From Oegoconia quadripuncta (Eukaryota > Arthropoda > Insecta > Lepidoptera > Autostichidae): a DNA stretch of 64,000 nt. Positions 10,177-18,800 of the stretch are shown piece by piece. Location of the stretch: NCBI GenBank assembly GCA_949316235.1, contig OX438749.1, forward strand, positions 8,636,914-8,700,913, read 5' to 3'. Each line of letters starts with the position of its first letter. Position 1 is the stretch's first letter. The notes under the pieces were generated by a model that was given only the letters and a program-made list of their open reading frames with translations, did not search any database and was not told where the DNA came from. The translations under genes and the position numbers were made by a program.

Positions 10177-11583
10177 TTAGGAACTATTGACCGGCAATTC
10201 CACTGAATTATTGTCGTATCCATTGTTAAAATTTTTATTTAAAAGTAGTGTATTCAAAAGTTCAACGTTGTACGGTTCTAAGTTTAGGACATTGTTTTTA
10301 ACTAACATATTAATAAGACAAACAACGACATCAGTTAATTGTTCGTTAATACCACTCTCTTCTTTCCTACCAGAATCATTTGTCAAGGCACATCCATTAG
10401 CTGGGGTTGGAGCCTGAAATTGACGAATGACAGCATTATGAGCTGCTCTGTCATAGCCCTTCACAGACTTAGGAGGAGACCTTGGTTTTAAAAACACTGT
10501 TTTTTTAGTGGGGGAAGAAGATTTGGGATGATAAGGAAAACTGAGATCTGTATTGGGCTTAGTTGGAGCAGCAGCAAGAATTTCAGCATAAGATTTTGAG
10601 ACAGCAGGGTGAACTTTACTTGCCTCAGCATAGGAAATACATGAATGAGCCATTGTGTGCTTAATGTCTTTTTGTCGTTTAAATTCAGGACAAAACTTAT
10701 TAGTAGCAAAGTGACATCCTGAACAATTAATACAAGAGGCAGAATCCTCTTCTATGGAGCAGAATTCTCCAAAATGATTTTGACCACACTTATAGCATCT
10801 GGGGAGAGACGATCGACATTGATTTTTGGTATGACCAAAACGACAACATCGGAAACATTGGATTGTAGGGAATACATAAGTTTCAACCGGAAGAGCATTA
10901 TAACACATGTAAATCCTTTTTGGCAGGGCTTGACCATCAAATGTTATTACAATAGTTTGGGATGGCTTCCAAGTAGATGACCCATTTACTTGTACTTTAT
11001 AGTTCAATCGTCTAATTTTTAATACGTCACCAGTACCAATGGGAGTTGAAATATTTTCCTTGACTTCTTCAATACTCCAGTCAGATGGAACACCTCTGAC
11101 CAAGCCCATACGTGTGACATTGAATGTTGGCAAAAAAGCTTTAAACCTGTTCAAGGGTAATAAGTTACTGTTTATAAATAAATTGGCATGAAGTGGGTTA
11201 GTAAAAGCAACAACACATTTGTTTCTACCGATTCTCTTAACACTGCCAGGAACAATATTTTGGAACTTATTATTTTTCAGAAAATTACCAAAAGCAATAG
11301 GGTGCAGAATGGTGCCACTGTTCTCTGCATCAGTTATACGTTGCACATGAACTATATAAGGACCTACATCTGAGGGTTGGTACTCCTTCCTACCTATTTG
11401 CACATGGGAAGTCTCTTCAGCTTTCTTTGAGTCTTGTGAAAGCGATTGATTTAATGACTGAGTAATGGGAACCTGTTGGGACACAGACTGTGAGACTAAT
11501 GTTATATCAGAATCTTTGTTTGTTTCAGATTTGGAGTGGCAAATACACTCTGAGTCAAGAATAGAGGATCCTTCGGGAATCAC
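10177..11583 (-). CDS. LINE ORF1 (Gag-like) of the older element, start lost or altered
   Basis: The open frame is about 468 codons. It has a Gag or RRM-like core (GPYIVHVQRI onward) and three zinc knuckles: CFRCCRFGHTKNQC, CYKCGQNHFGEFC and CINCSGCHFATNKFC. These are followed by ISYAEAS and NGCAL motifs shared with the ORF1 at 5060-6505. The first codon of the open frame is GTG, and an in-frame TAA lies eight codons upstream, so there is no ATG at the expected place. The frame overlaps the ORF2 start at 10223 by 47 bp. It encoded the RNA-binding partner of ORF2 and is probably inactive now. Confidence 0.8.
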   Translation of the reverse strand: MIPEGSSILDSECICHSKSETNKDSDITLVSQSVSQQVPITQSLNQSLSQDSKKAEETSHVQIGRKEYQPSDVGPYIVHVQRITDAENSGTILHPIAFGNFLKNNKFQNIVPGSVKRIGRNKCVVAFTNPLHANLFINSNLLPLNRFKAFLPTFNVTRMGLVRGVPSDWSIEEVKENISTPIGTGDVLKIRRLNYKVQVNGSSTWKPSQTIVITFDGQALPKRIYMCYNALPVETYVFPTIQCFRCCRFGHTKNQCRSSLPRCYKCGQNHFGEFCSIEEDSASCINCSGCHFATNKFCPEFKRQKDIKHTMAHSCISYAEASKVHPAVSKSYAEILAAAPTKPNTDLSFPYHPKSSSPTKKTVFLKPRSPPKSVKGYDRAAHNAVIRQFQAPTPANGCALTNDSGRKEESGINEQLTDVVVCLINMLVKNNVLNLEPYNVELLNTLLLNKNFNNGYDNNSVELPVNSS

Positions 11584-11640
11584 TCCTTGTCTTACCTCTT
11601 GTTATGGCCTGACAAAAAAATCTAAGTACTTTAAATGTAT

Positions 11641-12457
11641 GAAAAAAGTTTTTTTTTGATTTCTGACTTTTCTAGTACTGAAACCTCAGTTGGTCCCATA
11701 GAACTTTTTGATCAGCATACGGAACAGGATCGATTAGTATCAAAATTTTTTTTTGTGAAAAATGGTAATTTTCTTGTTAACCGTACATTTTTTTGAAAAT
11801 CTGTGAATGGGAATGAAATTTTTTTGAAAAATTATGGATAGTCTCCTAAGACCAATTTCTTGTAGCTGCAATGATTAAGCCCCATTGAAACTTTCCACCC
11901 TGTATAACCCGCAATATTTCCCCCAAATGTAAATACGTGAAACTCGCCGCATCTCTTGAGTAAGCACGTGCGTTTCAGGTCTCAAGTTAGGTTTATTACT
12001 CAACACGGTTACTTGAGACCGGTCACAAGACTAGTACTCTCTAGTTGAACGTTGATTGCCATTTAGACGGAAAGCGATAATAACGATTTCACCACACAAA
12101 CACTATTTCATATGTTGACACTGAGTGTTTTTAGTATAAACATACCATAACACACTACCCCATAAGTTACAGTTCTGTTATATGAATTGCCTTTTTGTAC
12201 AATAAAGCGTTTACAAACAAAAAAATTAATATATCTAACAAGTTGAACGCGGCAATTCCTTTCTCTTGCGGTGCCGGTTATATATTTCCATATATATTAA
12301 TTGCCTTTCCAATTTGAATTTATAACCATAGAGTTAAACATGCTCTAGCTAGTGGTACATTCTCAATATAATTGAGGTGTTTGTGGTAAGGTTGTATGTT
12401 ATTGTTTATCGCCAAACGGAAAAATAATATAGTGATGAAAATGTTATCAAAATAAAG
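11641..12457. other. Intergenic DNA with a short repeat at 11655-11700
   Basis: Positions 11655-11700 match 385-440 in inverted orientation (shared core CTTTTCTAGTACTGAAAC), so this is a dispersed repeat fragment. The rest, up to the Shmt polyadenylation signal, is AT-rich with no convincing ORF. Confidence 0.45.
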
Positions 12458-12463
12458 TTTATT
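12458..12463 (-). terminator. Candidate polyadenylation signal of Shmt
   Basis: AATAAA lies on the minus strand about 150 bases downstream of the Shmt stop codon at 12612. It is the clearest hexamer in the region and would give a 3' UTR of about 170 bases. Confidence 0.55.
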
Positions 12464-12611
12464 CTTAAGAAATTATATTTCTTAGGAGATTCAATAACAC
12501 AATTTGTATCAAATAAGGCACTTGACGATTATAACAATGTGCAGTTAGGGATTACAATCTTATTAAAATAAAAAGGAACTTTGATGGAATGGCTTAATAC
12601 AAGAAAGTATA

Positions 12612-12850
12612 TTAATATGTCTCGTATCCAGGAAGGGGGAATTTCCTGCTATAGTTTTCAATTTCCTCCTTGAGATTTGCAACTTTCTTTTTCATTTCTG
12701 CATTTTCTTCAATAACTCGGTTGAAGTCTACCAGCTTGGGCCCAGAGATCTTAGTAACTTCCTGGGCGAGTTTGAGAGCTTTGTCGATGTAATTGACTAC
12801 TTCATCAATATTTGTCTCTTTCATTCCTCTAGTTGTTAATGCAGGTGTAC
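12612..12850 (-). CDS. Shmt: Shmt exon 8 with stop
   Basis: It encodes [19 protein letters not shown] through a charged helical C-terminus ending FPLPGYETY, then a stop at 12612. The acceptor is a long T run followed by ACAG. Confidence 0.93.
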
Positions 12851-15800
12851 CTGTAAAAAAAAACCTCTCAAATAACAATGTCATCGAATAGGTTAAACCA
12901 ATAGCTTAGTGTAGTTTAAGGAGCCTTGTGTCTGTCACCAAACTTTATAATTATAATTTGGTTTGAAGGATAAGCAAGTCACTAAAATTGATTATAGACA
13001 TAATACGTAAGACTCTTGTCTCCTGGCACTGTGTTCTTGTAGCAGGCGATACTGCACAATTCTAAGATCCGTTCACTCACAGAGTCTGATCCTGTTGGGG
13101 TTAACTACGCTGTGGTCTCCTGGCACTGTTTACTTGTAGCAGGCGATACTGCACAGTTCTGAGATCCGTTCACTCATCGAGTCTGATTCCGCTGGGGTTA
13201 AGCGCGTTCTTGTCTCCTGGCACTGTGTACTTGTAGCAGGCGATACTGCACAATTCTAAGATCCGTTCACTCACCGAGTCTGATCCTGTTGGGGTTAACT
13301 GCGCTGTTGTCTCCTGGCACTGTGTACTTGTTGCAGGCGATACTGCACAATTCTAAGATCCGTTCACTCACCGAGTCTGATCCCGCTGGGATTAAGCGCG
13401 CTCTTGTCTCCTGGCACTGTGTACTTGTTGCAGGCGATACTGCACAATTCTAAGATCCGTTCACTCACCGAGTCTGATCCCGCTGGGATTAAGCGCGCTC
13501 TTGTCTCCTGGCACTGTGTTCTTATTGCAGGCGATACTGCACAGTTCCAAGATGCGTTCGGCGCGAGCGCCGGTGAGGCCTGCGTTTCTCATGTCCACTA
13601 ATACAAGGTGCACGTCGGTACCGCCGGTTGCGATGTCGTAGCCACGCGATTTTAGACCATCGCATAGACGACGAGCGTTCTTTACCACCTGTATAGAACA
13701 ACAATGAATAGAGATTGATGAATTTGTGTAACGATTAGAGACAATTCACTGTCTTTGGTTACGAGACTATGTGTAAAAAGAACATATGTGAAATCACATA
13801 AGTGGGGAGGGGAATAACACGAAAATGTACGTAGAAAAAATTACAAGAAGAAGTAACTTGATCAATTTGATAAATCTATAGAGCCCATTATCAGTGGGAA
13901 GGAATAACGTTATGTAGGACTCGAGGTTGGAACTCCAAAACAAAGTCAAAGGGTATCCAAGGACAGATAAAATATAATAATATGTTATAATAAGTTAATT
14001 AGTATAAGTTAATAAGTTAGTATAATAATAAGTTAATAATTATAAGTATATACAGTGTGGAAATATAAGTCGGGCCCTGGAGGGAAACTACCTTAAATCC
14101 TAAAGATGGGTAATTTTGCTTAAAGAAGACATTCCTTTATATTTAAAATGAAACAAAACTGCATTCAAAGATTTTCTAAAACTCGCTTGCCTTGCCCGGG
14201 ACTCGAACCAACTAAAATTAAAAAAACAAACACTCCCTATTTTATTATACTAATCGATAGTATAAAATTTGGTATTACTCTGGAAAGTGAACATCTAGTA
14301 CTTACTGTTCACTTTCTACAAGTAAAAGACACGTAACAGTTCTCTTATCTCTCCAACATTTGCTAACGTGTCGCTAAGGGTTGCGGTAGAAAATGTTATT
14401 AAGGGCATACACCACAACACTTTGCTGAAGGCTACAAGAAATGAATTTTAACGGCGACTAATTTTGTGTAGCCAGAACAAGGGGGCTCAATTCGAACAAT
14501 TTATCAGTTAAATAATTTAAGTGTAACAAATTGATAGTAAAATAACGTTAATGTTAGATTTAACGATCATTTTTATTTTTAACACCAAATGTTTGTTAGA
14601 GAAATTTTATCCTGAATAATAACACTATCGATTAGTATAATAAAATAGGGAGTGTTTGTTTTTTTTTTTTTATTTTAGTTGGTTCGAGTCCCGGGCGAGG
14701 CAAGCGAGTTTTAGAGAATCTTTGAATGCAGTTTTGTTTCTTTTTAAAAATAAAGGAATGTCTCCTTTAAGTAAAATGAGCCAGCTTAAGGATTTAAGGT
14801 AGTTTCCCTCCAGAGCCCGACTTATCTTTCCACACTGTATATATAATAAGTTTCCATGTTTCTTGGGTTTTTTGGTGTTCTCGTTCTCTTCTGATCTCAC
14901 GGGCCAAGTTTGAAGTAAGATAATAATGACGGTGTTTCTACAACATTGTTGTTATATAAATAATTCGGAATATTTTAACAAACCTGTGTCTGATATTCAA
15001 CGAACTCCGGCGTCATCGCCTGTTTCATAGTCGTGGCTATAGCTGCGATCGCGTTGTTATGAGGCCCGCCTTGGAGGCCCGGGAACACTGCCTGGTTGAT
15101 CCTGTTCTCAAGGTCATACATCACTTTGTCGCCGTTGGCTTTCACTGAGCGCACGCCTTTGCGGAAGAAGATGACGCCAGCGCGCGGACCCCGCAACGTC
15201 TTGTGGGTTGTAGTGCTTACAACATCGCAGTATTCGAATGGGCTTGGGACTACACCTGAAGTGGAAGATTTGTCGATTGATTAAAGATTCCGGGGAAGCA
15301 ATGCTGCTGTATAAAGACAAAGATTGTTTACTGATTGAAAAATTTATTGGGGGCAAGTTTACACCCGTGTGGTTTTTTTATATCCTGTGGAAAAAGTAGG
15401 CAATACTTCTCCAACTCAACTACGATTGTGCTAGAAATTAACTCTTATCATTCTGATGCTCCTTCTTATGTCCATATGACGTGAAAGTGAACATAGTTTT
15501 GAATTTACAATACTATAAAGTATGATATTCTGAAGTTTGGTTGCCTAGAGTTTCATACATTACGTTAGACTTGGTAAATATGTAATTTCAACGGGGTTCA
15601 AAGAATTTCATAGTCGCTTACCAATACTGTTGTAACTACATATTTATGAAACTGGGGTCACTGATAAAACTATTATGTATTGATTGATAGTATAAACGAC
15701 ACAAACATGTCGTGCATGATATTCTAATTATGTATTCTAATTATGTAACTGTTTAAATTGTCACGAATAGTCGACAACAAATCGAGTTACACAAAAGTAG

Positions 15801-18800
15801 TCATCGTTTTATTTTTCAACAGTGCTGACAGTAGTTTTCATTGCACAATGAAAATGGCGCTGCATGTTCCTAGGTCACGATCAGAAGAAAAATCTCGAAA
15901 TCATCCTCGAAATATATGTAAGGCTTATTTATTATTGTGTCTGTTATTTGTTATAAATATTTAATACTGTGCGTTAAAAGAATTGAATCAACCCATCTCT
16001 TCCCGTGGATGTCCTAAAAGGCGACTAAGGGACTTCATATCAAATATAACGGCTATTGGCTCACGTGGCCCTTTCTGGGAATATTCGCAAGGATGAATAA
16101 AATTGTGGATATTGTGTCCCAAACGCTTATGTTACAGGCAGATCATCGAATTAGCAAAATGCCTAAGCTGATGGCGGACATTTCTGTCTGTACCTACAGA
16201 AAAACTACTGCTCAGAGCGCGTGTTTATTTATTCATTTGGTTGCGTCAGCGTTGATTAGGTTGTTTTGATTGAATACGACCAAGGAGCCCTTTTCTACAC
16301 AGTTTCCAATAATGCAGGAAATATCCGCCATACAACGAAATCCGCCTAGGCATTTCATCTGGCTGCGACATAATGTATGTAATAATTATTACTGACTGAT
16401 TTTCTGTACGTTTGTTATTTAAAATAACTTTTGGTAGGTAGATTTCATATAACATACCTGCAGCAACGAGTCCGGATATATGCGCCATATCAGCCATCAA
16501 ATAGGCGCCATTCTCGTTAGCAATCTCGCGGAAGCGCTTGTAGTCAAGACAGCGCGAATAGCAGCTTATTCCAGCTATTATCAACCTTGGCTTGAACAGT
16601 CTTGCCGTTTCTGCTAGCTTGTCATAGTCTATCAGTCCTGTTTTAGGGTCCACCTTAGAAACAATTTTACGCAATAAATATTACTAACTAAAGTAAATAT
16701 TTAAATCAGTCAAGTGTTGCCGACTGTACAACACAATTAAAGTAGCAGGTCTTTATTTATAAATAATAAATAGGAGGAAATTGTAATTGAAAATAGCATG
16801 ATGACATGGTAGGGAACGTTGTTCGTCAACGTCGCAATAATGTATACTAAAACAGATACAGTTGGTAACACAATTAAGGTAGCAGCAATAGTGAAAGTTG
16901 TTCAGTTTGTTGGTCTGAACAACCATACAAAATTTTGAAGGTAAATCCACATCCTGTATAACGAAATCCAACTAAGACCTCCAAGATGTAAATTGCGAAG
17001 TTGACGAACACAACAATACGACTTCGCTAGGTATGTGGCTGAAAAATATTGTCATAATTTCCCACAGACCAATAAGGTGTGTATTTTTCATTCACCTTGA
17101 AAGAATAATAAACCCTTTTCGTTCTAGCATAATTTAACATTTAATTCCGATCTCTCTCTGGCTTGCGTGGGAAAGATTATTGTAGTTATCTTTTTAACAA
17201 TAACTTGTTACCAACCAGTATTCATAATGTAGATAGTTAATTACACAATTAACTTTGCTGATGATAATGACAACATAACAAATAAAAATCGATCAAGAGC
17301 GTGTCGGACCACGCGCAGTAAAGTTCCGTAGTCTAAAATGTACACGCGGCTGCACGACGACGGTAACACTTTCAATATCAGCAGGTCAACTTACATTGGC
17401 AGTGTTACGGTCGTGTTGCTTACTGTACGTAATATTGCAATACAATGTTTTTTTTTACAAAAGTAGATGGTAGGGCATTTTTAAATGTACCCCTGAAAAG
17501 CTACCACCGTCAAGCGTAGATCTGCGTTTGAGCATAGTTAGAAAAAGATGCCGCTATACAAGTTGCATTAAGCCTTTTAAATTGTCCTCAAGCGGAGATC
17601 TCTGCTTGAGTAACCTTCTGTAACACGCCTTAGACTGCTGCTAAGTAGCAATGTTAATAGCATTATTGTGTTCTGGCTGAATGAGATAAGTTGGCCAGGA
17701 GTTGTGTGTTCCGGAAACGAAAGGCGAAACTATAAGGGTTTCTAGTTTGGCTGCGGAGCCCCAAAAAGTGATACATAAGTTCAACATAATAACATTATTC
17801 AACTGAATCCATTGGTGAGAGATACAGCAGCTGATTATAAAATTTATAAATAGCACAGAAGCTTTGGTGCATGTCTTATGTAATGTCACAACTGGGAAAT
17901 ATTGTGGTAATAGGTTGTTATAGTTCTATGCAGTATTGTTTCAATATTCACCTTATAGGGCATACTCTCGAAGAATATCGACGTGGCAGAGATTTTCTTA
18001 TTGGCAGTAAAGAAGCCATGTGTAAGGTGACCACCATCTGGCAGGTCGAGGCCCATGATCCTGCCGTGAGGTTCCACCACACCGGTGTATACCGCAAAGT
18101 TGGCTGGTGATCCTGTAATTGCGAAAATTAGAAATTATAATATTTATAAGTTCTTTTTATAAGTTAACAAACCCTTTATAGGTATATAATAGAAAATGAA
18201 AGATAGTGAACAGGCTAATAAAACAGCTATCCTTCTCATTCAATTTAGTTATTGTTATTTGAATAAATAATTGGTCTTAATTACAACTGAATATTAATGT
18301 TACTAATCAGAAATATAAGTCAGATGATAATAATTTATTGCCCTGGTCCATCATGATAAGACGTTCTGTGAAAATAATTTATATTTATTTTTGATAAAAC
18401 ACTCGTTATTTGTTAGCTCAAACTCACATATACCTATGTAGAGAGTAAGTAAAAACTTACGAAAGTATGAGCTATTTGAAGTGCAATTTGTAAGAAAAAT
18501 TCCAAGTATTTGATTGGAATTATTGTTATTATATTAGTCATTATTTTTTGTGGTTCCTCATTAAAATAATTTATTACATAATATCCCATCTCTGAAAATG
18601 TCGTAGCTTATGGTATAATTTACTTTGACAGCCACTGATGTCGATTCGGATGTACACCAACTAAACTAAAACGAGTTTTGGAGTGGTGCCGTCGCATCGT
18701 TCTCCCTGGGAGAAAGAGACTACTAGTACTACTTTAAAACTGGTTTTAGTTTAGTTGGTGTACATCCGAATCGACACCACTCTTTCTCAATAATGGAGTT

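Larger units (their letters stand above)
6714..10223 (-). pseudogene. LINE ORF2, broken by a frameshift, an insertion and 3' loss
   Basis: The original start is the ATG at 10223, followed by IIQWNCRSIVPKK, which parallels the start of the intact ORF2. After SETW near 10088 the frame shifts, then resumes as KDKQLFGISGYVCLRND. It is cut by the 394-bp insert at 9664-10057 and continues at 9660 as RNDRNDGYGGVAILV. From there it is open for about 980 codons. It covers the rest of the endonuclease (MGDFNCHH), the reverse transcriptase (GLPQGSVLSPLL, LQYADDLL) and the first part of RNase H (FTDSSK, FTGE, FCDSKS). It ends at a TGA at 6714, just before the last RNase H acidic residue and the C-terminal finger would be expected. 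It is non-functional as it stands. Confidence 0.85.
6697..11640 (-). mobile_element. Older related LINE, decayed and nested
   Basis: ORF1 (10177-11583) and ORF2 (start 10223, running down to 6714) have the same order and a comparable ORF overlap (47 bp) to the intact LINE next to it. Decay is visible. ORF1 lacks an ATG at its expected start, ORF2 has a small frameshift near 10088, a 394-bp insertion sits at 9664-10057, and coding similarity stops inside the RNase H domain near 6714. The rest of RNase H and the 3' UTR are not found on the far side of the younger LINE (below 1084). The 3' end was therefore lost before or during later rearrangement. The 5' boundary near 11640 is approximate. Confidence 0.8.

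Noticed and set aside
13010..13465. Extra Shmt exons made from the intronic array copies
   Set aside because: Each copy reads into a stop after the donor and would change the frame. The protein is complete without them.
13404..13601. Plus-strand [13 protein letters not shown]
   Set aside because: It is antisense to Shmt exon 7 and the 97-bp array.
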